Positions 33,703 through 43,885 of a stretch of 64,000 nucleotides of DNA are shown piece by piece. Origin of the DNA: Cristatella mucedo (lineage: Eukaryota > Bryozoa > Phylactolaemata > Cristatellidae). The first letter of the stretch is position 1. Every line of letters begins with the position of its first letter. A program made the position numbers and the translations under genes. The stretch is from NCBI GenBank assembly GCA_009760855.2, contig WPIO01000003.1:117001-181000 (forward strand), given 5' to 3'. The notes beneath the pieces are model-generated. The model ran no database searches, had not been told where the DNA came from, and saw only the letters and a program-made list of their open reading frames with translations.

Positions 33703-35165
33703 ATCCCTAAATCGTAAACCCAAAACCCTAATAAATAAAGAAAAACCCTAAAATCTAAACCCTAAAATTTAAGGCGTAATATTTAAACCTTAAACTCTGA
33801 ACCCTGAACCCTAAACTCCAAGCCCGAAAACCCGAAACCTTTAAACCAAAACCCGAAAACTTCAGCCGTAATATCAACGCCTTAAAACCAAACCATAAAC
33901 CCTGAATTATAACACCTAAACCCTGCACCCTAAAAACTAAACACGCAACACGTAACCCCTAACCCATAACGCAAAATACGATATCTTAAACTCTACATCC
34001 TAATCCCTCAACCCTAAACGCTAAACTCACAAACCGTAACCCTTAACCCTAAGCCCAAAACCCTAAACCCCAAATCCAAAACCTAAACCTTAAATTCCTA
34101 AAATCTAAGCCCTTTAACCCTTAACCCTAAACCCAATGCCCTAAACACAAAACCGTTGCAACCCTAAACCCTATAGTGCATACCCTAAGCCCTTTACCCT
34201 AAAACCTAAACCCTTAACCCTAAAGCCTAGACCCAAAAATTTAAGCGGTAATATTTAAACCTGAAAACCAAAACCTAAACCCTTGATCCTAACACCTAAA
34301 CCCATTACCCGTAACCCTAAATCGTAACAACTAAACCCCAAACCCTAAGTCCTCAACCCCGAGCCCTAAAGCCTAAATCCTAAACCTGTAATTTGTAACC
34401 TTTAACCATAAACCCTAAACGCGAAACTGTAAACGCCCTAAACCCTGAGCCCTAAACCCCAAACTTAAACCCTAAACAGTTAGCCTGTAACCCTAAACCA
34501 TAAACCCCCAAACCCTAAATCCGCAGCCCTTAACCAGTAACTCAAAAGCCCTGAAGCCCTAAACCCTAAATCCTTAAGCGTAAACCCGAAACCCTAAACC
34601 AAATCCCCTAAATATGTTAACCCTAAACCGTCTCCCCTAGCAGCAAACCAAAAATTCTAAACCCTCAACAATAAGCCCTCAACCATAAACCCAAAGGCCT
34701 TCTTCCTAAGCCCTAAACCGTAAACCCTAAACATTAATCCCTAAACCCCCTTTACCCTAGACCCTAAAGCCAAAACCCGAGACGCTAAACCCTAAACTAT
34801 AAACTGTTAACCTTTAACCCTAAACCCTAACAAATAAATCCTAAACCCTAAACATCAAACACTAGACCCTCAATCCCAAAAACTTTAACCGTAAACCCCT
34901 AAACCCTCGACCCTAACACCTGAACCCTAAACCCTAAACACTAAACCTGAAATATGTAACCCGTAACCTGTAACCCGTAATCCTAAGCCATAAACCCTAA
35001 ATTCTTAACCCTAAATCCTAACACTGAACCCTTACCACAAAGCTCTATGGTTTACGGTTTAGAGTTTTAGCGTTTAGGGTTTAGGATTTTGAGGGTTTAG
35101 GGTTTTGAGGGCTTAGTGTTTACGGTTTAGTAATTAGGGTTTTAGGGTTTTGGGCTTAGGATTTA
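33703..35165. repeat. Degenerate telomere-like array (CCCTAAA, then TTTAGGG)
   Basis: About 1.46 kb built from variants of CCCTAAA, roughly 200 heptamer-sized units, with only two or three perfect units in a row. From about 33703 to 35040 the C-rich strand is on the plus strand; from about 35048 to 35165 the plus strand is G-rich (TTTAGGG). The array therefore switches orientation once, C-rich to G-rich, the opposite of a head-to-head telomere fusion. The heptamer is the Arabidopsis-type repeat, not the TTAGGG of most animals. Whether it was ever a real telomere cannot be decided from the sequence. Confidence 0.85.
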
Positions 35166-35269
35166 GGGCGGGCTGTGCCTCTGCCGTCTAAATCCACCCT
35201 TGCTCATATTTCGCGCTTTGATTAGTCCGTATTAGGGCATAACGAGATCTCTTGAGATCAAGCTATTCT

Positions 35270-35460
35270 CAGTAGACCTCTGAGGCCTCGCGCTCATTTG
35301 CAGGATCGCGCGGCACGCCGTAGTGTGCGCCCGCTTTGAGGGGTACGAACAAGTGACTGGCGGCGTCGACGGGGAGCGAACTCCTGCGGGACCGAACTGT
35401 ATAGCTCGCCGACGCCGCCGCGGCCGCCGCAACCACAGCCAGCGATCGCTCCATTAGAAA
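35270..35460. other. CpG-rich patch beside the telomere-like array
   Basis: About 190 bp with very frequent CG dinucleotides, in contrast to its AT-rich surroundings. All three minus-strand frames are open (64 codons at 35269-35463 in one), giving Ala- or Arg-rich peptides without motifs. It could be a small CpG island or subtelomeric repeat. Confidence 0.35.
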
Positions 35461-35534
35461 CATTCTTAATTTCCACCCATCCTTCTAATTATACTGACTT
35501 AATTTTTTTAATAGAGCATGAACTTCATTTTATC

Positions 35535-35652
35535 ATGGATGGGGAAATGTCCTACCCCGGGGGAGAATGTCCGGGTGGGGTGAAATCTCCTAGGGTCCAC
35601 CGGGGGGGGGGGGTAGATGTCCTGGGGAAACGTCCAGGGGGAAATGTCGTAC
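35535..35652. repeat. G-rich minisatellite-like block
   Basis: Variants of GGGGAAATGTCCT recur at about 20-bp spacing (35541, 35564, 35580, 35613, 35631 and so on), with a run of about 12 G near 35601-35612. The G runs could form a quadruplex. Confidence 0.6.
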
Positions 35653-35659
35653 TACCTTT

Positions 35660-37017
35660 GCCCTTCTAGTTGGTTTAGGGTTATTTATTGGATCTTCCCA
35701 GCTCTGTCAGTTACGCCATTCCTTCACCTGCTATGCTGGAGACATTTGCACTCAAGGCTCACGAAGCTGCATAAGTAAGCCGCAGAAAAGAGATACGCTT
35801 CTGAGAATGTTTAGTGAGCCTATTAATAATTCAGCAGTGCTACCTCAATTTATCGAGTGATTAGACCTTACGTACTATGAAGTAAGGCTTTGCAAATAAA
35901 CCGCGATGAAGCTGACAAGTTACTGAAAGTGAGACTGTAGTAAAAAGCAATGTTCGTAAACTACCTAGGGCGTGAACAATAATAATAATAGGAGTAATAA
36001 TCATTGATTTAGGGATTCAGGCTACGCTTTCGCGTAGCCTGAATTAGGGACTCGATATAATATACGATCGCTCTTTGTTGCTGTTACACTCCACTGTCTT
36101 TGGCATATTCCTTGTCATTATGTTGCCCTTTTATATCGCTAGCCACGATTCAAGCAAGCACTTTGAGATCGTACTTGAGGTAGCACCACTGAGTTTTGGT
36201 TTGCCTTACAAGAAATTTTTAGGCACGTAATTCTTCTTTGTGGCTTACAAAGGCAGCTTTGTCTGCGTCGAAAGTAAGTCTACAGGATCGTTGAAGACGA
36301 CGGAGAGACGCAATTGATAGAGAGACGCTGGGGAGACCCAACAAAAAACCGTGAACTAACTATACAGGCATACGATGTAGCCTAATTCTCACCACCAGGG
36401 CTGTGCATTACTCCAAAGTCATTTTAATTCCAAGGAAAGCGTGCGGTCACAAAGATTCGCTACCATCACGAATATACGGGCTCTACGCGACACTTTTGCG
36501 TTGCTTTCTTTTGTGCATGGCTAACGATTAAGGACTTTTTAGCTTGAAATGCGGGCTCTCTCTTCTTGCTTCTACGCTTCACTGTTTCCTACACTTTTTG
36601 CAGCTATGCAGCCTTTGCAGCATGTGGCCAGCCGTGATTCAAAAGTTTAGGGTATCACCACAGTTGGTTACACTTTAACTGGTACTAGCACCTCAACGAG
36701 TGCTACATTTTCAGCCTAGTTTTGTCTTGGTGGGGAAGCTGCTGCATTAATTTGCAATATTTGATGCCAGACGTCGTGGATAATTGCCGACGACCAACAG
36801 CAGTCGTTTGGTGTTAGCCGTACTGCACCTGACTGATACTGATATAAATTTACACTGACCAATTGATGTATTATTTTAGCTAGGTTTCAAAGTACCAACA
36901 CAGATAGTAAGTGTTTCAACACTGAAGTAGACCCTGCTCTGCCGAACTTCAGGATTAAGGAAAATCTCTTGCTGAGCTTCTGCGATTTTCAAAACCTCAA
37001 AACCATTGTAACCGAAA
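35660..37017. other. Unannotated stretch with a hairpin and a weak duplication
   Basis: No gene recognised. It contains the perfect hairpin at 36015-36044 and two loosely similar blocks (about 36066-36160 and 36553-36660), both moving from GCTCT-rich sequence to a GCCACGATTCAA or GCCGTGATTCAA word. Confidence 0.35.
36015..36044. other. Perfect 13-bp inverted repeat, 4-nt loop
   Basis: ATTCAGGCTACGC (36015-36027) and its exact reverse complement (36032-36044) around TTTC. No following T-run and no adjacent gene. Confidence 0.9.
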
Positions 37018-37256
37018 TTAATAATAATAATAATAATAATGTACTTGATAAAGCGCCCTCAGAGAACTTAATCTCTTTTTAGGCGCTTTACATTTGCTGG
37101 AAAAAGAAATGCAATTGAATGGTAAGTAAAATCATGCTTGAAAAACAAACAAAATAAATAACATGGTTAGGGGTGACATGCACAGGGTCAGCATGCAAAT
37201 GTGGTTAGTGGCAGCATGCACAGTGTCAGCAAGCATAGGCACGTGAAGAACGAATG
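37018..37256 (-). mobile_element. LINE family A, 3' part (host of nested insertions)
   Basis: Minus-strand ATT tail, hairpin and 3' UTR. The element continues at 38149-38660 and about 38888-38957 after two family B insertions. The 3' UTR is cut at GAACGAAT, where B begins, and resumes with the AGGACCCAC of the same sentence in other copies. Confidence 0.9.
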
Positions 37257-38148
37257 TATGTATGTATCTCCGTCAGTAACTCCACAAAGTCATAAAGACC
37301 ATGTGGGTGTTACGCAGGAGAGTTTTGTATAGCGCACTCACAGCCTAAGCGGCTTTCGGTACGCATTCGGTAGCCAACAGACTTCGTCTCACGCTACAAA
37401 GAGAAATTGGAAAGCATAGCAGAGTTAGGAGAGCAGTTGAGGTAATGAGTAGCATAGAAGTAGCAGTTCAGGACGGCTGAAAAAGATGTGCCTTAGTTGT
37501 GGAAGCGAGTTCCACAGTCTAGGACCTGCAGAGCTAAAGCTTCTGTCGACAACTGTCTTTAAGCGGAGAAATGGGACAGCTAATTTATTGTCCACACAGG
37601 ACCTGAGGGCGCGAACAGGCTGAAACTGATGCAGCAGTTCAGCTAGGTACGAAGGAGCAAAGCCGTGGCGGGCCTTGTGGGTCAGCGTAAGAACTTTGCT
37701 CTGTATCCTTTGCTCAACCGGTAACCATCCTAGCTCTTTCAGCAAAGGAGACACGTGCTCAAACCGCTGGGACTTGAAGACCAGCCTTGCAGCCATATTC
37801 ATAGTCAGCTGTAGTGGCATAATAGCTTTCTTTGGTAGCCCAGCCAAAAGGGAATTACAATAATCAAGCCGAGACAGAACTAAAGAGCTAGTTAAATTTT
37901 TTACAAGCCACTGTGGGAGACAGCTTCTAATCTTGGATAGGGATCGGATGTGATGGCTAGCTGTAGAGGCAGTCTTCTGAATGAAGCTTTTGAAATTGAG
38001 GCAGCTGTCGAACACGATACCTAGATTACGAGCGCGTGGTGAAGGTCGCACAATAGCATCACCTATTAGAACAGCAAAGCCTTTTAATCCAGCCACACGC
38101 TTAGGGTGTCCTATGAGAAGCAGTTCGGTTTTATCGTCATTTAATTTC
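37257..38148 (-). mobile_element. LINE family B copy nested in LINE A
   Basis: Minus strand, with a TATGTATG tail junction at 37257. It carries the longest open RT piece of family B: LKLNDDKTELLLIGHPKR, LIGDAIV, NLGIVFD, LDYCNSLLAGLP, LGWLPVEQRI, then PRLWNSLP, with one internal deletion near 37495. It ends abruptly at about 38148 inside a KLNDD codon run. The joining LINE A flanks lack a target duplication and appear to have lost one or two bases. Confidence 0.9.
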
Positions 38149-38159
38149 AGGACCCACAA
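37425..38159 (-). pseudogene. LINE B reverse transcriptase C-terminal domain, open fragment
   Basis: A frame of about 240 codons covering RT domains 6-7, thumb and C-terminus of family B. The first Met lies in flanking LINE A sequence, so the ORF start is an accident of the junction and not a real start. The catalytic YADD box lies upstream of the truncation and is absent. The C-terminus is altered after SLPQL by a deletion relative to the copy at 6.2 kb. Confidence 0.8.
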
Positions 38160-38660
38160 AATGCTGTCCTAAATAGATGTGTTTTTAAGTTCCTTTTAAA
38201 TGTGGTCAGGTCAGGGGATGTTCTGACGCAGGTCAGGAGGGATTTCCAGGCTTTGGGAGCATACAAACTAAATGCACGGTCTCCAAAGGATTTGAGGTTT
38301 GTACGAGGTATTTCTAGACTGTTGGATTCCGAAAAGCGGGTGGTACGATGCTTGGCCTGATGGGGGAGTATGTCGGAGAGATAGGCTGGAGCCATAGAAG
38401 GAAGGGACCTAAAAGTGAGCGACAAAACCTTGAAGTCAATCCGTTGCTTGACTGGTAGCCAGCGCAGGTCGGCGAGAAGTGGAGTAATGTGGCAACTGCG
38501 ACGATCACGACAGACAAGCCTAGCTAGCTACAGAGTTTTGCACCTGCTGCAATCGCCTGATCGCACATGCTGGTAGGCCAGTAAGCAGTGAGTTTCAGAA
38601 GTCGAGACGAGATGTCACGAATGCATGGATCAACTTAGACGTGGTATCCTTATCTAAACA
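38149..38660 (-). mobile_element. LINE family A, middle part of the nest
   Basis: Continuation of the LINE A of 37018-37256: minus-strand RT C-terminal region from LKTHLF back to the LDKDTTSKL block. It is cut at CTAAACAG by a plus-strand family B insertion. Confidence 0.9.
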
Positions 38661-38886
38661 GCCTTTTCAGCGGTCCTGAGCTGCTACTTCTATGCTACTC
38701 ACTACCTCAACGGCTCTCCTGACTGTGCTATGCTTCCCACTTTCTCTTTGTTGGGTGAGACGAAGTCTGTTGGCTACCGAATGCGTACCGAAAGCCGCTT
38801 AGGCTGTGAGTGCGCTATACAAAACTCTCCTGCGTAACACCCACATGGTCTTTATGACTTTGTGGAGTTACAGACAGAGATACACA
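38661..38886 (+). mobile_element. Short LINE family B 3' end nested in LINE A
   Basis: About 225 bp of B 3' UTR on the plus strand ending GTGGAGTTACAGACAGAGATACACATG. TAAACAG before it and TAAACAAG after it look like a target duplication of about 7-8 bp, and LINE A resumes with AAGCCCGAATTTTAGC. Confidence 0.85.
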
Positions 38887-38887
38887 T

Positions 38888-38957
38888 GTAAACAAGCCCG
38901 AATTTTAGCAATGTTATGAAGCTGGAAATAGGCAAATTAACTGCGAGTGTTGTGTTG
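38888..38957 (-). mobile_element. LINE family A, 5'-most part of the nest
   Basis: Minus-strand RT sequence for the FQLHNIAKIW block resumes after the B insertion and fades at about 38957, next to the hAT MITE. Confidence 0.7.
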
Positions 38958-38965
38958 CCTTAAGC

Positions 38966-39372
38966 CAGAGGTCGGAAAACTCCGGCATTTAGGAAAGATA
39001 CGGCCTAGCTAGTACTACAGTCCGGCCTAACGCCTTCCCCTAGTTATTTATTTTGGATCCGGCCTAATTGAATTGTCGTGGTTTTGTAACCGCCCATTAG
39101 TGCTGGTTGCAGCTCAAGCTGTGGCCCGTGTTTGTTTTTAGAACTGGTGTCAGGCGCTTTTATTAAATAGAAGCAGCTAACTGAGGGGATAAGTGATGAC
39201 AAATGGCTGCCCAATAATTGCTTTGCATGATTACGCGTCCGTTGCGACTTTTTTTCCGTATGGCCAAGCCCACTCCACCTAACCGATGGAGTGGGGGTGG
39301 TTTCTTCTGACCTAATTTGCCTTTTTGACCTCCTGAAATGACCTACCAGTCCGATAAGTTTGCCAACCCCTG
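38966..39372. mobile_element. hAT-type MITE, 407 bp, perfect 8-bp TSD
   Basis: CCTTAAGC is present on both sides (38958-38965 and 39373-39380), an exact 8-bp target duplication typical of hAT transposition. The termini are CAGAGGTCGGAAAACT and, on the other strand, CAGGGGTTGGCAAACT (13 of 16 identical), a hAT-type terminal motif. The interior has no ORF of note and contains pyrimidine-rich GGCCTAA words. It is non-autonomous. Confidence 0.85.
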
Positions 39373-39399
39373 CCTTAAGCGAATTGTAAATGTGTGGTC

Positions 39400-40335
39400 A
39401 TGCCCTGGCTTTTTGTAAACTAATCGACCTTAAAACGGGACTGCTACTCACAGGTTACACTAAGCATTTCGGTGGGCTAGAAGGTTTTGCTCTTTTAATC
39501 GGCGATACTGTTGTAGGGCCATGACCATTGGCTGGGAATTTCGGTGCCATCTCCGACGGCTACCTAAATTATGAAAACTACGTTAAGAAGACTTCTTAAC
39601 CAGCTAACCATCACTCCAATCCCTATCTAATATTAGGAACTGTCTTCACGGTGACTTGCAAGATTGTATACTGCCTTCTCAGTTCCTCTTCCGCTTGATT
39701 ATTGTAATTCCCTTTCGGCTGGGCTACAAAAAAAGTCATTAGACCATTTCAGGTGGCGATGAATGTGACGGCAAGGCTATTTCATCAGTCCTAGAGATTT
39801 TACCGTGTGTATTCTTTGCTGAACGAGTTTGGATGGCTGCTGGTTGATTAACGGATACAGAGCTAAGTTCTTACGTTGACCCGCAAGGCCCGCCACAGCT
39901 TAGCTCCTTCGTACCTAGCTGAACTGCTGCACCAATTTCAGCTTCTTCATGCCCTCAGGTCCTGTGTGGACAATAAATTAGCTGTTCCATTCCTCCTATT
40001 AAAGACCGTTGGCCGCAGAAGCTTTGGCTCTGCAGGTCCTAGACTGGAACTCGCTTCCACAATTCTTACGCAACAACAACAACTCTCCTGCTGCCGACTA
40101 TGGTTCATCCTTTTCAGGGGTCCTGAGCTGCAATCTGCACGCTAATCACTACCTCAACCAATCCCCTGATTCAGCTACGGTTTTCACTTTCTCTTTGTTG
40201 CGTGAGACAAAGTCTATTGACAACCGAATGCGTAACGAAAGCGGCTCAAGCTGCGAGTACTGCGCTAGACAAAACTCTCCTGCGTACGTACCCAGACAGT
40301 CTTCGCGGCTGTGTGGAGTTACAAATGAAGTTACA
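39400..40335 (+). mobile_element. LINE family B copy, plus strand
   Basis: A degraded RT from a KTELLL-like start (about 39430) through GFALLIGDTV, NVTARLF, LTRKARHSLAPSYLAELLHQF (39876 onward) and NKLAVPFLLLKTVG to the 3' UTR GTGTGGAGTTAC near 40320. The tail is not clear. Stops occur throughout the first half. Confidence 0.85.
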
Positions 40336-41577
40336 GTAGTCTTTCGCAAAAGTTGAATGGCATTAGCATCGACGCCAGTCGCAAATACTTGAGTGCACTC
40401 GCATTTGAATGACGTTCCAACATAAGCATAAAGTGGTGACAACACATATTCAAAGTTCGATGTTTAAGGCTTTCACGAATGAATCCTTCCTAGCCTTTAA
40501 TTGCATCTACGCATTCATACACTGCTTGCTGCACACTTGTCTGCATGCACTCACCTGTCCATTCGACATCTTTTTCCCACTTGGCGACGATTCTCACTCC
40601 AACACATTCCCCGGTTTCTCCCAGAGTGTGAATACTTTAACCTCCATGCAGTCAAGTTCGCCCGCTATCTTTTACTTTTCGAGCTTGAATCAGTTGGCAG
40701 TGTTTTCAAAAAATCATGTAATTTTCGTTAAGTTTCTGTGTGCTCTTGCAACCATGCGTACAACTTCGGGCTTCTTCTGCATGCTGGTTGCAACCGCATA
40801 TTCTCTCTTATTTTTCAAAAGCCGTCACTTAGGGATCGCTCTGCCTAAATGATGGAATTCACATGCTCTTCAAGTAGGCTACACTGCGAGGCCTTTCCAG
40901 CATTGAGTTACTGCACATTTGTTACTGCACATTTTATGCTGCCGTGATCATTTCAAGTGACTAATAGTGCAAACCGTTTCTTTTTTGTGAAGGGTCAGCA
41001 GCAGAGACTTGCCGAATCTCGATCCCTTTACATACAGTCATGACTATAACCGAGTCTTTCTGGTAATTCTATGCTAGTTTACACACATCCAGATACAGGT
41101 TTCCTGTATCTGGACTTATTTAAACGATGACTAGGCAAACAGCGCGTTCAAGCGACGGATCGGCTGGGTTCGAGCGACCGAAGCGGCGAGTTTTTGGAAC
41201 TATTTACGTGAAACATTGTTCTTCCTGTCGCTTAGAACTAGAATTTGCAAACCCATTTCATCATTAACAAAAATCGCACATACTTATGCACACATGTAAG
41301 GTAATCTGAGAATAAAGTGTAGGACGGGTTAATGCACCTATTTCAAGTACCTTCCCATTTTATCGTGCATTTACACCGACATGCAACAGCATACATGCAG
41401 ACTGACTTACATCAGCTTCCATGTAAACTTACTGAAGCATACACAAGCATACAAGCGGACCTGCACAAATGAACACATACTCGGATTTATAGGTAAAGGC
41501 ATAGCAATGTATCCATATACATTAGCAAGGAAATGCACTCACACGATTTCTCAGTGCTGATAAAAAAAAATCTTAAA
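40336..41577. other. Unannotated stretch with a hairpin
   Basis: A 147-codon plus-strand ORF (40409-40852) is the longest open frame. It is rich in Phe, Ser and Leu with no motif, and the opposite strand is also partly open, so it is not called. A perfect hairpin lies at 41088-41114. Confidence 0.35.
41088..41114. other. Perfect 12-bp inverted repeat, 3-nt loop
   Basis: TCCAGATACAGG (41088-41099), TTT, and the exact reverse complement (41103-41114). No adjacent gene and no T-run. Confidence 0.9.
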
Positions 41578-41771
41578 TACCCAAGAAGTGTTTGCTAAGA
41601 TATATTGGGTTACTGGTTGTGAACTTCTTTTTCTCCTATTGTTATACCATCTATGTTATTCCCATTACCACGTTATAAAATAATAATACAATTTTTATAG
41701 CACCCTCAGAGAAATCAATCTCTTTCTAAGCAATTTATATCTGCTGCAAAGCAAGCACGATCGAATGATTA
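41578..41771. repeat. Direct repeat of about 190 bp, copy 1
   Basis: Similar to 42210-42393 (same order, few mismatches, about 10 bp shorter there). It spans about 110 bp of flank plus the hairpin end of a minus-strand LINE A. Confidence 0.9.
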
Positions 41772-41935
41772 GTGTCAGCATGCTCCGTAAACAAGATGGT
41801 TAGGAAGGACATGGACAGGGTCAGCGTGTAAGTATTGCTGGTGGCAGCATGCGCAGCGTCAGCACGCCTAAGCACATAAAGAATGAATCGTACGGACTCA
41901 CTAAATGGTGAGATAAATAGATGGATATTCCTGCC
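41690..41935 (-). mobile_element. LINE family A 3' end, diverged subfamily
   Basis: Minus-strand AATAATAC tail, hairpin (GCACCCTCAGAGAAATCAATC), 3' UTR words such as GGACATGGACAGGGTCAGC, and a short piece of the ORF end (ACGGACTCACTAAATGG). It is more diverged than the main copies. Confidence 0.8.
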
Positions 41936-42209
41936 TTATATGCCATTAGTGCATCTTAGCATCACCAGAAGCTGTGTAAGCTGGCACAGTGCTAAATCTT
42001 ACTGGCATCTGTGATTTGGCAACAAGCATCAGTTGTCCGCATCACGTGGAATATTGCACTGTGCATACGTAATTGAGATCCCAAACTCCCAAAGAAGATT
42101 TTTCCTCAATACAAACCAATTTTATGGCAAAGACGGGATGTCATAGTCTAAAACAACAGTTAATGATCTTCAAAAGATTACTGATCATTCATGTCCTTGA
42201 CCTCAGTGG

Positions 42210-42393
42210 TACCCAAGAAGTGTTTGCTAAGATATATTGGGTTACTGGTTGTGAACTTCTTTTTCTCTTATTGTTATACCGTCTATTTCATTCCCATTAC
42301 CTCGTTATAAAATAATAATACATTTAATCAGAGAAATCAATCTCTTTCTAAGCACTTTACATTTGCTGCAAAGGAAATACGATCGAATGATTA
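42210..42393. repeat. Direct repeat of about 190 bp, copy 2
   Basis: Second copy of the 41578-41771 block, again with LINE A hairpin sequence at its right end (42322-42380). It breaks off at GAATGATTA, where copy 1 continues into LINE 3' UTR. Confidence 0.9.
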
Positions 42394-43755
42394 TTAGCCC
42401 TACTTTCGTCACAGTCTCACAATATTTACTTAAGAAAAACCATGTACTAGACGGACTGGCGACTCGTGGTTCTCTCAGATCCATATTTAGCATCCTCTCC
42501 ACTTATTCAGTAGCCTGCTAAGATGCGGTAACTGCTGCCTGCAGTTATTGGCATCCGTAATCAATTTGACTCAGATCGTTGCGAACTTTATTTATTCAGC
42601 TGCCGATTGCATGGTCAGGGGTATATAAGAAATGAGATCTCGAGTGTGCGTCATGAAGGTGGCGGCTTACGACAAGAACCCTCTTTACATACCTCACATC
42701 TATTTGTTCTTGTATGGATATTTTCATGAGCTACTGCTTCTTCCGTGTAGACGGCGATATGCGATATCGGTTAGTAAAAGAAGACTTACCGGCTAAGCAG
42801 TTCTGATGCACACATTAAGCAAAGGCTGTCGAATATAGGAACATGACGTGCTAACCTGGGCATATATTCTTTTCTCGACTATTGGAATAGCATTAAGCAA
42901 GTCAGGTTCCCTGCCGCTGCACTTATCACTTGAGTTTATATGCTTGCATTAAATGACCACTCCCGTGCTCATGACGAATTCCAAGGAACCCCAGAGTTTA
43001 TTGGCAAATGAAAAAGCAGCAGCAGTTGGCTTCCTAATTAGGAGTTGCTATTCTTTCTACTTGTAAAGATGCCTTGAACCTCATCACTTGGAAGGCATCC
43101 GTTCTGACCGGAGCCGCTATCGCCGTTATTTCGCACTTACCCGGATGCTACTATTTTTTATTGGTTGCCGCTACCACTGTTTCATTAACGTTCTCATCGA
43201 CGTTTGGCTCAAGAAAAGTGATATTCACTTTCCGTGTATTCAACATTCTGCTGATCATGCACGTGAACCAGTTTAATGGCGTGCTGGGCATTTATGAAGT
43301 CTTCATGTGAAGTATGATTTGATAACGAGTCTAGGGCAGGTGATTTGTGTTAATCGTGTCTATTTGAGGGGCCTAGATGCAGCTGACTGTTGGCTTTCTG
43401 AGGGAAATTGATGATAACCTATAAAGCCATCTATTTCGAATTTGGATTAGCTGACGAATTTGGTTGGGTGAGCAGCCGAGCCAGAGTTGTATGTATACGT
43501 ATATGAGTTTGGTGATTCTAAATCAGGAGCCATGTCTAGCTTTAGGTCACCAACCCGTCGAAACGTTGTTCTTTTCCCACGGCTGAGGTGGTTAAACATG
43601 CATTCGCTACTTGAGCCAGTACGTATGCGTAGGCACCTGTACAACCACCGGACCAATGAATTTATTTGTGCAGCATTCACTTGTAGAGAAAAGTAATACT
43701 TAGTGTCTCATTCCTAAGGACGTGGACAGGCATGCACCAGTACAGACACCAGCAG
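42394..43755. other. Unannotated stretch
   Basis: No recognised gene or repeat. Small open frames at 43074-43310 and 43487-43696 show no motif. Confidence 0.35.
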
Positions 43756-43757
43756 CA

Positions 43758-43885
43758 GGGTCTTAGCAGCCTAGGAGATTGGTCGCTTACTCTACACGAC
43801 CCCTTTGATTGTAGATTCGAGTCGTGCTTCAGTCTATTCTGCATTGCCAGCTAACAACTGGAGTGAACTCCATAGTATGCGAGCA
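43758..43885 (+). mobile_element. Possible tRNA-derived SINE
   Basis: TAGCAGCCTAGGAGATTGG (near 43764) resembles a pol III A box and GTAGATTCGAGTC (near 43811) a B box, about 40 bp apart as in a tRNA head, followed by a non-tRNA body. No clover-leaf acceptor stem can be drawn. It is related in layout, but not clearly in sequence, to the SINEs at 54.9 and 61.2 kb. Confidence 0.35.

Noticed and set aside
33703-35165. CRISPR or other spaced repeat array
   Set aside because: There are no spacers; it is a contiguous degenerate heptamer array in a eukaryotic context.
40409-40852. 147-codon plus-strand ORF
   Set aside because: Low-complexity hydrophobic composition, no motif, and the opposite strand is partly open in parallel.
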